A stretch of 34,479 nt of DNA from Dehalococcoidia bacterium (GTDB taxonomy: Bacteria > Chloroflexota > Dehalococcoidia > Tepidiformales > Tepidiformaceae). Position 1 is the first letter of the stretch. Each line of letters starts with the position of its first letter. Where the stretch lies: positions 1-34,479 of the forward strand of contig JAJDUR010000097.1 of assembly GCA_022826585.1 (NCBI GenBank), written 5' to 3'. The translations under genes and the position numbers were made by a program. The notes below the pieces were generated by a model that made no database searches, was not told the origin of the DNA, and was given only the letters and a program-made list of their open reading frames with translations. This document shows positions 16,260-24,041 of the stretch, in pieces.

Positions 16260-16538
16260 GTGATTCGCTCGTTCCGTCACCGAGGACTGCGGCGGCTCTA
16301 CGAGCGTGAGGACGCAAGCCGGCTGCCAGCCCATCAGGTGGAACGGATCTTGCTGGTGCTGGCAGACCTGGAGTCGGCGAAGGAGCCAGCCGACATGAAC
16401 GTTCCTGGGTACCGGCTCCATCGGCTGAGAGGTGATTTGCGAGAGTTCTGGAGCGTTTCCATCTCCGCGAACTGGCGGCTCATCTTTCGCTTTGACGAAG
16501 GCGACGCGTACGACATCGACTTTGTCGACTATCACTAG
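16260..16538 (+). CDS. higB: HigB-type toxin (RelE/ParE superfamily mRNA interferase)
   Basis: 92 residues starting at GTG 16260. The HigB pattern is clear: M-I[13 protein letters not shown] at the N-terminus, [16 protein letters not shown] in the middle and N-W-R-L-I-F-R-F near the end, with basic residues expected at the active site. HigB toxins cleave mRNA on the ribosome. Toxin-before-antitoxin order is characteristic of higBA. No Shine-Dalgarno sequence precedes the start; the -10 box is only 5 bases away, so the mRNA is probably leaderless. The gap to the antitoxin is 13 bases. Confidence 0.92.
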   Translation: MIRSFRHRGLRRLYEREDASRLPAHQVERILLVLADLESAKEPADMNVPGYRLHRLRGDLREFWSVSISANWRLIFRFDEGDAYDIDFVDYH

Positions 16539-16551
16539 CGGGAGGCGTTAC

Positions 16552-16845
16552 ATGGCTATGAAGAACCCACCCCACCCCGGTCTTGGTATCAAGCTGAACT
16601 GCCTGGAGCCACTTGGCCTTAGCGTGACTGAGGCTGCCCAGTTGCTCGGTGTGGCTCGGCACACCCTCTCGCGTGTCCTGAACGGGCACGCCTCCATCTC
16701 CCCGGAGATGGCCATCCGCCTCGAGAAGGTTGGCTGGTCGAACGCCGAGTTCTGGCTCCGCCGCCAGACGGCCTACGACCTCGCCCAGGCTCGCAAGCGC
16801 GAGGATGTCATCAAGGTCGAGCGCTACGAGCCTGCTACCGCCTGA
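16552..16845 (+). CDS. higA: HigA-type antitoxin, XRE-family HTH
   Basis: 97 residues from ATG 16552, with a strong GGGAGG ribosome site at 16540-16545, unlike the toxin gene. The HTH ([23 protein letters not shown]) is followed by [10 protein letters not shown] and the HigA tail [11 protein letters not shown]. It should neutralise the toxin and repress the operon at the palindromes near 16231-16255. Strong initiation here against weak leaderless initiation of the toxin would keep antitoxin in excess. The open frame extends upstream through the toxin gene, but family length and the ribosome site fix the start. Confidence 0.93.
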   Translation: MAMKNPPHPGLGIKLNCLEPLGLSVTEAAQLLGVARHTLSRVLNGHASISPEMAIRLEKVGWSNAEFWLRRQTAYDLAQARKREDVIKVERYEPATA

Positions 16846-16882
16846 GCGAACTCGCGGCCGAGGATAGGCTTACTGTAGCCGC

Positions 16883-17977
16883 CTACTCCTCGCAGACGAC
16901 CCCGTCGCCATCGCCGTCCCGCGCGCTCGGGACCATCTCCGCCGGGAAGCCCCTGCCCCCGCCCGGACAGCGGTCGCCGCTGCAGCCCTGCCTTCGAGGC
17001 TCGCCAGCGGCTGCGGCCGCTTCGCACGATCGATAGGTGCGCTGCGTCCCCGTGGTAGCGGTCGGCGTCGGTGTGGGGCCGGAAGTCGTGCCCGAGGCGC
17101 CGGTCGAGGCGCACGCATCGCCGAGGGCGTGCGTCTCCGAGGCACTGAGCGTGTGGCCATAGCGATTGGCCGTGTCCCGGTAGCGGTTCGCGTACTCGCA
17201 CGCGTTTGCGCGGTAGCCCTCGGCGTCGCGTGACCGCCATCGCGGCAGCCACTCGTGCGCGAGGTCGTCCGACTTCGAGATGTTGAAGCTGGCCACCGAC
17301 GGGACGAGGTTGCGGAGGTCGTTGTAGGCCGCTCGAGCCGCTCCCTCGCTGTCGACAAGTTCGCAGAGCAGCGACCAGGGCAGCACGTGGTCCCGGTGCC
17401 CGTCCCCGTCCAGGGCATCGAGGCTGTAGAAGCCCCTCGCCCCGTCCAGCAGGTCGCGCGCCCGGCCCGACCATGAGGGGCGGTCGTCGCACCACTCCGG
17501 CTCCTGCGAGGACACCCGGGTGGCTGGCCTCGTCGCGGCGGGTGTCGCCGGGGGAGCCGTCGCGGTAGTGGTCGGGGCCGCCGCCTCCGGGGTAGCACCC
17601 ACCGCGCCGCCCGCGGGAATCGTCAGCTCCCACCCCACCCGGAGGTTCCGGCAGTCGTCATCGATGCGCGGGTTGGCCTCCAGCAACCGCGTCGTCGAGA
17701 TGCCGAACTGCTCGGCAATCCGCCAGCACACGTCGCCTGACTGCACGACGTACGTCGTCGTCCCTCCCCCTGGCGTCGCCGTTGGCGTGGCGACCCCCGT
17801 CGGGGTTGAGGCGGGGGTTTGCGTTCGGGCTGCCGGTCGTGGGGCCTCTGTCTGTCTGGCCGTGGTGGCGGCGGGAGTTTCCGTGTAAGGCCGAGCCCCC
17901 TGCTTCTCCTCCTCGCAGGCGATGGCCCCGCCAAGCACCAACACGGCAACCAATAGGGGGAACAGGACGTATTTCAC
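16883..17977 (-). CDS. Lipoprotein with LysM, HNH-type (DUF1524-like) nuclease and excalibur domains
   Basis: 364 residues. Signal peptide with lipobox A-I-A-C21, then a Thr/Pro-rich linker. A LysM domain (about 75-121: [17 protein letters not shown]) binds peptidoglycan. After a second linker comes an HNH-like region (about 175-285) with [10 protein letters not shown] and N-D-L-R-N-L-V-P, as in secreted DUF1524/GmrSD C-terminal-type nucleases. The end is an excalibur domain: paired Cys, then [11 protein letters not shown], a calcium-binding motif. This suggests a surface-bound, calcium-dependent nuclease for nutrient acquisition or defence; activity is inferred. The start is GTG 17977, which begins the signal peptide correctly. 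Confidence 0.87.
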   Translation of the reverse strand: MKYVLFPLLVAVLVLGGAIACEEEKQGARPYTETPAATTARQTEAPRPAARTQTPASTPTGVATPTATPGGGTTTYVVQSGDVCWRIAEQFGISTTRLLEANPRIDDDCRNLRVGWELTIPAGGAVGATPEAAAPTTTATAPPATPAATRPATRVSSQEPEWCDDRPSWSGRARDLLDGARGFYSLDALDGDGHRDHVLPWSLLCELVDSEGAARAAYNDLRNLVPSVASFNISKSDDLAHEWLPRWRSRDAEGYRANACEYANRYRDTANRYGHTLSASETHALGDACASTGASGTTSGPTPTPTATTGTQRTYRSCEAAAAAGEPRRQGCSGDRCPGGGRGFPAEMVPSARDGDGDGVVCEE

Positions 17978-18126
17978 AGGTGGAGCTCTATCTCTATGGG
18001 AAGCTCGCGGGCTCCCCTTGCGGTTCAGTTACGGGAACAGGGCGTCTAGTGGTTCAAAGTGGATGGCCCCTCGCCTCGCGGGGAACCTGGATCTGGGAAA
18101 TCTCTTTACGCCGTATGGGGTTTAGC

Positions 18127-18203
18127 TGGTCGGGGCGACCGGATTTGAACCGATGACCTCTTGACCCCCAGTCAAGTGCGCTACCAGGCTGCGCCACGCC
18201 CCG
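18127..18203 (-). tRNA. tRNA-Pro (anticodon GGG)
   Basis: On the minus strand a 7-bp acceptor stem CGGGGCG/CGCCCCG, a D arm with AGCCTGGTAGCGC, and an anticodon stem CTTGA/TCAAG enclosing loop CTGGGGG, which gives anticodon GGG. A normal T arm (GGTTCAAATCC) follows. The discriminator base is A, and CCA is encoded (18129-18127). The 149 bases between it and the lipoprotein gene at 17977 hold no gene I can support. Confidence 0.97.
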
Positions 18204-18255
18204 ACGCGGCCATCGAAGCGTACACGATCCCCCTCCTACCCTCGCCTCGCCCGCG

Positions 18256-18261
18256 TAGGCT
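18256..18261 (+). promoter_or_regulatory. -10 element (TAGGCT) of a probable leaderless promoter for the MFS gene
   Basis: CGCG, TAGGCT, then TCCCCC and the ATG at 18268. The 6-base interval places +1 at the ATG, and no ribosome site is present. The same TAGGCTTCCCC string occurs before the aldolase gene (33116). Confidence 0.45.
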
Positions 18262-18267
18262 TCCCCC

Positions 18268-19491
18268 ATGCGCGTCGTGCCCGGTCAGGCGGGCTCGTTT
18301 CCGCTCCGCTCGCTGATCGGCGGCATCTACCTGCCCGCCCTCTTCTTCGGCATCGGCCAGTGGATGGTCATCCCCGCCATCCCCCAGTTTGCCGACGAGC
18401 TCGGGGCGAGCGTCCTCCTCAGCGGCGTCATCTTCGCCGCCCGCGGCGCCGGTTCCATGATCGGCGACGTTCCCTCGGGGCTGCTCACGAGCCGCATCGG
18501 CGGACGCGTCACCATGACCGCCGGCGTCCTGCTGACAGCCGCCACGGGCGTGGCCATGGGCTTCAGCACGGGGCCTGCCACCCTCGGTCTCTTCACGCTG
18601 CTCAACGGCATCGCCTTCGCCCTCTGGCACGTCTCCCGCCTCGCCTACATGACGGAGACCGTGCCCACCGAGTACCGGGGCCGAGCCCTCTCCCTGGTCG
18701 GCGGGGTGACGCGCGTCGGGTTCTTCACCGGTCCCATCATCGGCGGCGCGATCGGACAGTTCTGGGGCCTGGAGGCGGTCTTCTTCGCCCAGGCCGGCGT
18801 CGTCGGCGCCGCCGCCCTGCTCGTCGCGACCCGCCTTCCCCAGGCCCGCGCCGGGGATGCCGGCACTCCCGAGCGCGCCCCCGTCAGCCTTCAGAGCGTC
18901 GCCCTCGCCGAGCGCCGCAGCCTCATCGTGGCGGGGTCGGTCGCCATCACGCTCGTCCTCATCCGCCACGGACGCCAGTTCCTCATCCCCGTCTGGGGCG
19001 ATCAGGCCCTCGGCCTCGACACCTTCGAGATCGGCCTCGTCTTCGGCCTCGCCTCCGCCATCGATATGGTCATGTTCTATCCCGTCGGCATGGTCATGGA
19101 CCGCTGGGGCAGGAAGTGGGTCATCGTGCCCAGCCTGCTGGTGCTCTCCACGAGCCTCCTGCTCATGCCCCTCACGGTCGGCTTCGTCTCGTTCTTGCTG
19201 GTGGGCCTGCTCTCGGGCTTCGGCAATGGGCTGGGGAGCGGCGCCGTCATGACCCTCGGTGCGGACCTCGCGCCTCCCGATGCGGCGGGCGAGTTCCTCG
19301 GCCTCTGGCGCCTTGTCGGTGACGTGGGCGCCGTCGCCGCGCCACCCGTGATCGGCGGACTCGAGAACCTGTTCACGCTCGACGCGGCAGCGGCCGCGAC
19401 CGGCGTGGTCGGGCTCGTCGGGGGAGTCGTCATGCTCCTGCTCGTACGCGAAACCCTCGCGCGGTCGGCGCCCCGCGGTTCACCCGGCTAG
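18268..19491 (+). CDS. Major facilitator superfamily transporter
   Basis: 407 residues with about 12 hydrophobic helices. The loop 2-3 signature appears as G-L-L-T-S-R-I-G-G-R and its second-half counterpart as G-M-V-M-D-R-W-G-R-K. The central loop (about 195-215) is short. The proton-antiporter-like glycine-rich G-G-V-T-R-V-G-F-F-T-G-P-I-I-G-G stretch suggests a drug or metabolite exporter, but the substrate is not predictable. Transcription probably starts at the ATG itself. Its stop codon shares the palindrome CTAG (19488-19491) with the stop of the convergent exonuclease gene. Confidence 0.9.
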   Translation: MRVVPGQAGSFPLRSLIGGIYLPALFFGIGQWMVIPAIPQFADELGASVLLSGVIFAARGAGSMIGDVPSGLLTSRIGGRVTMTAGVLLTAATGVAMGFSTGPATLGLFTLLNGIAFALWHVSRLAYMTETVPTEYRGRALSLVGGVTRVGFFTGPIIGGAIGQFWGLEAVFFAQAGVVGAAALLVATRLPQARAGDAGTPERAPVSLQSVALAERRSLIVAGSVAITLVLIRHGRQFLIPVWGDQALGLDTFEIGLVFGLASAIDMVMFYPVGMVMDRWGRKWVIVPSLLVLSTSLLLMPLTVGFVSFLLVGLLSGFGNGLGSGAVMTLGADLAPPDAAGEFLGLWRLVGDVGAVAAPPVIGGLENLFTLDAAAAATGVVGLVGGVVMLLLVRETLARSAPRGSPG

Positions 19492-20261
19492 ACGTCGAGC
19501 TCGATCCCCACTGGACAGTGGTCCGAGCTGAGCACCTCGTGCTCGATGAACGCGCGGCTTACCGAGGGCATCAGGTCCTCGCTCACGAACACGTAGTCGA
19601 TGCGCCAGCCGATGTTCCGCTTGCGGCGCTCGCGCCACGGATCCCAGTAGCTGTAGGCCTCGGCCTGCTCGGGGTGCAGCGCCCGGAACGTGTCGACGAA
19701 GCCGTTCTCGATCACCCGATCGGCCCACGCGCGCTCGACGGGCAGGAAGCCGGTCTCCTTCTCGTTCGGTCGGGCGACATCGATCTCGCGGTGGGCCACG
19801 TTCAGGTCGCCCATGAAGACGACGCTGCGGCCCTTGTCGCGCAGCGCCACGACGCGCTCGAGGAAGGTCTCGTAGTAGGCCAGCTTGAAATCGAGCCGAG
19901 CCAGCTTCCGGCCCGCGTTCGGGAAGTACGAGGTGAGCAGGACGAACTCTCCGTAGTCCGCCTCGATGACGCGCCCCTCGCGCTCGAACTCCGGCGTGTC
20001 CAGCCCCAGGCGCAGCGACTCGGGTGGCCGCTTCGTCAGGAGCAGGGCGCCGCTGTAGCCCGGTTCCTCCGCCGGGTGCCACGTGGCTTCGTAGCCCGCA
20101 TCGAGCCAGGGGTGCTCCTCGACCTGCTCGGGGCGCGCCTTCACCTCCTGCAGCCCGGCGATGTCGGGCGCGGTCTCCTCGAGCCAGGCCGGGAACGCGC
20201 CCGAGCGAAGCCCGGCGCGCAGACCGTTCACGTTCCAGGAGCAGATGCGCAGCGTTGCCAT
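19488..20261 (-). CDS. xth: Exodeoxyribonuclease III / AP endonuclease
   Basis: 257 residues of the EEP (exonuclease-endonuclease-phosphatase) fold. Hallmarks: W-N-V-N-G near residue 9, L-Q-E-V-K with the metal Glu, G-D-L-N-V-A-H, R-I-D-Y-V-F and the C-terminal S-S-D-H-C-P-V with the catalytic Asp-His. It cleaves abasic sites and degrades duplex DNA 3'-5' in base excision repair. Length and motif order match xth (ExoA group). ATG 20261 lies three bases after the stop of the membrane protein gene, so it is expressed from an upstream promoter, probably as third gene after the amidohydrolase at 21945. No Shine-Dalgarno sequence is seen. Confidence 0.95.
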   Translation of the reverse strand: MATLRICSWNVNGLRAGLRSGAFPAWLEETAPDIAGLQEVKARPEQVEEHPWLDAGYEATWHPAEEPGYSGALLLTKRPPESLRLGLDTPEFEREGRVIEADYGEFVLLTSYFPNAGRKLARLDFKLAYYETFLERVVALRDKGRSVVFMGDLNVAHREIDVARPNEKETGFLPVERAWADRVIENGFVDTFRALHPEQAEAYSYWDPWRERRKRNIGWRIDYVFVSEDLMPSVSRAFIEHEVLSSDHCPVGIELDV

Positions 20262-20264
20262 CGC

Positions 20265-20996
20265 CTACAGGAGCTGCCGCGCGATGATGACGACCGTCGT
20301 GCTCACCCCCGCGACCACGAAGTACTCGGCCACGGTCGCGGGCGTCAGGTCCTCGTCGAGCAGGTGGTGGACCAGGCCCGTGGCAATGTAGAAGCCGATG
20401 ATCATCAGCGCGCCGGTCAACAGGTCGTCGAGGGGGAAGTAGTAGAGGGCGATGCGCAGCTCCGCCAGGGACACCCCGATGGCGAGGGCCGCCAGCAACG
20501 ACGACGCCCCCCGGCCGCGGCTCTCGCGCAGCAGGTCGAGGGCGAGGGCGAAGCTGAGCCCGCCCACCGCCGCCGCCGAGGCGGGCAGGTTCAGGTCTTT
20601 CGTGAAGAACACCGTGAACATCGCCAGCGCGGCCAGGTAGGTGACCACCGCGAGCACAAGCCGCATCGGACCGAAGAGCGGGCGGCCCGGGGCGATCGAG
20701 TGGTACTCCGCGAAGAGGAGCAGGCCCGTGGCCGCACCCGCCGCCAGACCCGCCGCCAGCCGTCCGTAGCCGGTTACGGCTTCATCGATGAAGAGGCCGG
20801 CGCTCAGCACCGCCACCAGCGGCAGCAGGGCGTAGCTGAGGGCGCCGACCATCCCGCCCCGCCACTCGGGGTGGGAGCGCACTGCCGACTCGACGGAGAC
20901 CGCCGCGATGAGCGCCGTCAGCGCCAGGATCCAGTGCTGCTCGGGGCGGAAGTTGAGGTAGGCCGCCAGCCCCGCCATCGCGAGGGCGCCCAGCAC
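20265..20996 (-). CDS. Multi-pass membrane protein of unknown function
   Basis: About 243 residues with seven to eight hydrophobic helices and few charged residues except short loops such as D-E-A-V-T-G-Y-G-R and L-D-E-D-L-T-P. It may belong to the DUF5656-type membrane proteins, but I am not sure. GTG 20996 is the first conventional start in frame, yet it cuts into the first helix, whose N-terminal residues (G-R-A-V-V-L-G-A-L) begin upstream. The frame stays open for about 22 more codons back to the amidohydrolase stop, with only a CTG (21059) placed 9 bases after GGAGG. The true N-terminus is therefore uncertain. It lies between and in line with the amidohydrolase and xth genes, 3 bases from the latter. 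Confidence 0.65.
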   Translation of the reverse strand: MLGALAMAGLAAYLNFRPEQHWILALTALIAAVSVESAVRSHPEWRGGMVGALSYALLPLVAVLSAGLFIDEAVTGYGRLAAGLAAGAATGLLLFAEYHSIAPGRPLFGPMRLVLAVVTYLAALAMFTVFFTKDLNLPASAAAVGGLSFALALDLLRESRGRGASSLLAALAIGVSLAELRIALYYFPLDDLLTGALMIIGFYIATGLVHHLLDEDLTPATVAEYFVVAGVSTTVVIIARQLL

Positions 20997-21063
20997 GACC
21001 GCGCGGCCCGTGGGGCTCAGGGCGGGGATGGGTGGCTTGGCCGGGACATCCGCTTCCAGTGCC

Positions 21064-21945
21064 CTACTCCTCCGCCAGCGTGGGCTCCTCGAACCCGTAG
21101 ATCTCGGCCGCGTTCCGCCACCACAGCCGCTCCCGGTCCGCTTCCGAGAGCTCGAGCTGGTCGTAGATCGCCTCGAAGCGGTCGATGTGCTCGCGGATGT
21201 CGTCCATGCCGCAATCCGACCCGAACACCAGCTTCTCGATGCCGATCTCGCCGCCGATGAGGTTCAACTCGACCGCGTGCCGCTCGATCGTCTCGCCGCC
21301 GCTCATGTCGAGGGTGACGTTCGGGCGCCAGCGCGCCACGGAGGTGGCGAACTCGTAGTTCCCCTGGTTGCCGAGGTGCGCCCCGATGATGCGCAGGTCG
21401 GGGAAGCGCTGCGCGATCGTGTCCAGGTGCACCGGCGACATCCGCTCGGCGGAGACGTCACGCATGGGCCAGCGGCCCCGCATCTCCTGCATGCGGCGGT
21501 ATATCGCCGCCGCCTGCGGGTCGCGACGCGGGTGCGTGACGGAGTAGTCGATGCCCCCGCCGATGACCCCCAGGTGGAACAGGACCGGCATGCCCAGCCG
21601 CTCGGCCGCCGCATAGGCGGGCAGGTAGTCGGGCTCGTCGTAGCGCCGCGCCACGCCGATCAGCTTCAGGCCCCGGTACCCCATCTCGTGGAGCTCCTCG
21701 ACCTCGTCTCGCCCGATGACCTCTGGCTCGATGACGGCCACCGGAACGAACAGGTCCGGGTACTGCTGCAGGATCTCGATGCCGCGCTCGTAGCTGGGCC
21801 CGAAGCGCCCGCCCGTGAGCACGCAACCCTTCGTGACTCCCGCCGCCGTGGCCACTTCGGCCAGTCGTTCGATCAGCGGCGCCGGGTCGGCGTCGGGCTT
21901 CTCCCAGTCGCGCGGGAAATGGATGTGGACGTCGAAGATCTTCAT
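21064..21945 (-). CDS. Amidohydrolase family protein (Amidohydro_2 type)
   Basis: 293 residues. The metal motif D-V-H-I-H-F starts at residue 5; R-G-L-K-L-I-G carries the usual lysine region; F-H-L-G-V-I and I-I-G-A-H-L-G-N-Q-G-N give the later His ligands, and V-F-G-S-D-C-G-M the catalytic Asp. This pattern belongs to the ACMSD/2-pyrone-dicarboxylate-lactonase-like group, which hydrolyses or decarboxylates small carboxylated rings and lactones. Substrate unknown. The ATG at 21945 has a TACACT hexamer 27 bases upstream and only a poor ribosome site. It heads a three-gene minus-strand unit with the membrane protein and xth. Confidence 0.88.
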   Translation of the reverse strand: MKIFDVHIHFPRDWEKPDADPAPLIERLAEVATAAGVTKGCVLTGGRFGPSYERGIEILQQYPDLFVPVAVIEPEVIGRDEVEELHEMGYRGLKLIGVARRYDEPDYLPAYAAAERLGMPVLFHLGVIGGGIDYSVTHPRRDPQAAAIYRRMQEMRGRWPMRDVSAERMSPVHLDTIAQRFPDLRIIGAHLGNQGNYEFATSVARWRPNVTLDMSGGETIERHAVELNLIGGEIGIEKLVFGSDCGMDDIREHIDRFEAIYDQLELSEADRERLWWRNAAEIYGFEEPTLAEE

Positions 21946-21972
21946 CGTGGGGTGCCGGAGAGAGCTTGCGAG

Positions 21973-21978
21973 AGTGTA
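21973..21978 (-). promoter_or_regulatory. Possible -10 (TACACT) for the amidohydrolase-membrane protein-xth unit
   Basis: TACACT on the minus strand, 27 bases before the ATG at 21945. It lies in the 66-base gap after the LLM gene stop at 22012, separating this unit from the large catabolic operon upstream. Confidence 0.35.
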
Positions 21979-22011
21979 GCACGCGCCCCGTTTCGGCCCC
22001 CTCCCGGTGCC

Positions 22012-22854
22012 CTAGAACACCTGCTCCGCGAACGCCTCCAGCGCCGGGAGGGCGTCGCGCGAGGAGCGCCACAGCGTCACGACGATGCGGTTCACCCCCG
22101 CCTCCTCCAGCGCCTCCACCTCCGCGCGCGTGATCGAGGGAGTGCCGCCCACGGTTACGTCGAAGGGCTCGTCCGCGCGGCCGTACTGCTCCCGCAGCTC
22201 GGTCAGCCTGGCGATGTGCTCGCGGGCGCTCTCGGGCGTGTGGCGCAGGGCGTACCACCCGTCCCCGAGCCGCGCCGCGCGGCGCAGCGCCGCCGGCGTC
22301 TCGCCCCCGACGAGGATCGGAGGATGGGGCTTCTGGAACGGCTTTGGCGCGAAGGCGGCTGGCCCCAGGTCGTAGTGCTTCCCGTGGAACTCGGGCTCCT
22401 CCTCGGTCCAGAGCGCCCTCAGCACCCCGATGCACTCGTCCATGCGCGCGCCCCGTGTGTGGAAGTCGAGCCCGACCATCTCGAACTCCTCCTCCAGCCA
22501 CCCCGCTCCTACGCCGAAGAGGACGCGCCCCCGCGTCAGGTAGTCCAGGTCGGCCACGGTCTTCGCCGTTGAAACGGGGTCCCGCAGCGGCAGGATGTAG
22601 ACCGCCGTCCCGAACTTGATGGTCGTCGTGTGCGAGGCGATGTAGGTGAACACCGTGAGCCCGTCCATGAACGGCCAGTGCGGGTCGAGCGGCGCCTGCC
22701 CGTCCTCGGCGTAGGGGTAGGTAGAGGGCATCTCCGTCGGGAAGATGAGGTGGTCCGGCCGCCACAGCGACTCGAATCCAAGCTCCTCCGCCTTCTGCGC
22801 CGCTGCGATCAGCGCCTCGCCCCGGATCCCGTGAATGACCGTCCCGAACTTCAT
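22012..22854 (-). CDS. LLM-class flavin/F420-dependent oxidoreductase, last gene of the acyl-CoA operon
   Basis: 280 residues of the luciferase-like superfamily: M-K-F-G-T-V-I-H-G at the start, E-S-L-W-R-P-D-H-L, K-F-G-T-A-V-Y-I-L-P-L-R-D-P-V, G-R-V-L-F-G-V-G-A-G-W, R-G-A-R-M-D-E-C-I and P-P-I-L-V-G-G-E-T-P. It resembles TIGR03619-type F420-dependent enzymes. The ATG at 22854 overlaps the stop of the thiolase-like gene as ATGA (22851-22854). In this context it may carry out an oxidation or reduction of a CoA-thioester-derived intermediate; that is inference. An in-frame extension upstream is antisense-like sequence inside the thiolase-like gene. Confidence 0.9.
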   Translation of the reverse strand: MKFGTVIHGIRGEALIAAAQKAEELGFESLWRPDHLIFPTEMPSTYPYAEDGQAPLDPHWPFMDGLTVFTYIASHTTTIKFGTAVYILPLRDPVSTAKTVADLDYLTRGRVLFGVGAGWLEEEFEMVGLDFHTRGARMDECIGVLRALWTEEEPEFHGKHYDLGPAAFAPKPFQKPHPPILVGGETPAALRRAARLGDGWYALRHTPESAREHIARLTELREQYGRADEPFDVTVGGTPSITRAEVEALEEAGVNRIVVTLWRSSRDALPALEAFAEQVF

Positions 22855-24038
22855 GACCGTGGCTCCCTGCTGAAGATGAGTCCGCCGCTGGCGAGCGTAC
22901 CCGCCCCCACCGTCGCGACGGTGTGGGCGACCCCGTCGACCTGGCGCGCTCCCGCCCGCCCGGTGACCTGCAGCACTGCCTCCGCGATCTGCGCCATGCC
23001 GTGCAGCCGGCCCTCCCCCAGCGAGCAGCCGGACGTGTTCAGGGGAAGCTCGCCGTCGAGCGCGGTCGCTCCCGAGGCGATGTAGCTCGCCGCTTCGCCC
23101 CGCCCCACGAACCCCAGCGCCTCCAGCCAGACGTAGAGAAAGATGCTGAATCCGTCGTACAGCATGGCGACGTCGATGTCGCCGGGTCCCAGCCCGGACG
23201 AGGCCCACAGCTTCTCCCCCATCGCGGCCCCGCCCTCCCACATGTTCTCGGAGTCGGTGAAGCCGCCCCGCGTGGGCCAGGTCGTCTGCGCGTGACCGGT
23301 GATGTAGGCGGGTGCCTGGGCCAGGTCGCGCGCCCGTTCCGCGCTCGCGAGCACGACCGCCACGCAGCCGTCCACGGGAATGTCGCAGTCGTAGAGGCAG
23401 AAGGGGTCAGCCACCATGGGCGCGTCCAGGTAGTCCTGCACCGTCAGCGGCGTTCCGTGCCAGTAGGCCTTCGGGTTGAGCTGCGTGTTCTCCCGGTTCT
23501 GCACGACGAAGGCGGCCATGTCCTCGCGCGTCGAGCCGTGGTCGTGCATGTACTTCCGCAGGGCGACCGATTGCCACGCCGCCGGCATCGTGAAGCCGTA
23601 CGGCGCGCGGAACTGGTCGTCTCCGTACGCCCTCGCCCTCGAGAAGTCGCTGTAGCGGCCCTTGGGCACGTTCACCGCCCGCCAGACGAGCGCGTAGGTG
23701 CACGCTCCCGATGCGACCGCCGCCGCCGCCGTCATGATCGTGTCGGGGCAGAGCCCCGGGGTCTGCACGTGCCAGCGGATGCCGTGCTCCCGCCCCAGCA
23801 TCCGCGCCATGTTCGGGACCGTCACGATGTCGATGCCCTCGAGGTCGCCCGTGTTGCCGTAGGCGGCGATGTTCGGGATCGTGCCCAGCCCGTCGATGTC
23901 GTCCACCGCGAGGCCGGCGTCGGCGATGGCGGCTTCGGCCGCCTCGCGGGCGAAGTGCGCCAGCGGCCGCGGCGAGCGCCGCTCCAGCTTCGAGTAGCCC
24001 AGCCCCACGATTGCCGCCCGCCCGGAGAACTCGTCCAC
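22851..24038 (-). CDS. Ltp2-like (lipid-transfer protein) thiolase homologue without the nucleophilic Cys
   Basis: 395 residues with the thiolase fold: A-A-I-V-G-L-G-Y near the start, A-A-A-A-V-A-S-G in the core and N-T-S-G-C-S-L-G-E-G-R-L-H-G-M near the end. At the place where thiolases have C-x-S-G the sequence reads P-G-L-C, with the proline aligned to the nucleophile by spacing to the downstream A...A...S-G. The end motif has L-H-G-M rather than the G-H-P of true thiolases. Y-D-G-F-S-I matches the Tyr-containing motif of Ltp2-type steroid side-chain retro-aldolases. Start GTG 24038 has GAGGGGG 8 bases upstream and lies 3 bases after the DUF35 gene stop, the expected partner arrangement. 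A C-C bond cleavage role is inferred. Confidence 0.83.
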   Translation of the reverse strand: MDEFSGRAAIVGLGYSKLERRSPRPLAHFAREAAEAAIADAGLAVDDIDGLGTIPNIAAYGNTGDLEGIDIVTVPNMARMLGREHGIRWHVQTPGLCPDTIMTAAAAVASGACTYALVWRAVNVPKGRYSDFSRARAYGDDQFRAPYGFTMPAAWQSVALRKYMHDHGSTREDMAAFVVQNRENTQLNPKAYWHGTPLTVQDYLDAPMVADPFCLYDCDIPVDGCVAVVLASAERARDLAQAPAYITGHAQTTWPTRGGFTDSENMWEGGAAMGEKLWASSGLGPGDIDVAMLYDGFSIFLYVWLEALGFVGRGEAASYIASGATALDGELPLNTSGCSLGEGRLHGMAQIAEAVLQVTGRAGARQVDGVAHTVATVGAGTLASGGLIFSREPRS

Positions 24039-24041
24039 GGC

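Noticed and set aside
16432-16551. N-terminal extension of the HigA-type antitoxin into the toxin gene
   Set aside because: The 40 extra residues are out-of-frame toxin sequence; ATG 16552 has GGGAGG and gives the usual HigA length.
17978-18126. 149-base gap between the LysM lipoprotein gene and tRNA-Pro tested for a small gene or attachment site
   Set aside because: No credible frame with a ribosome site, and no copy of the tRNA 3' end elsewhere in the window, so no integration event is supported.
19518-21260. 580-codon plus-strand open frame opposite xth, the membrane protein and the amidohydrolase
   Set aside because: It is antisense to three recognisable genes and is Arg/His/Gln-rich without motifs.
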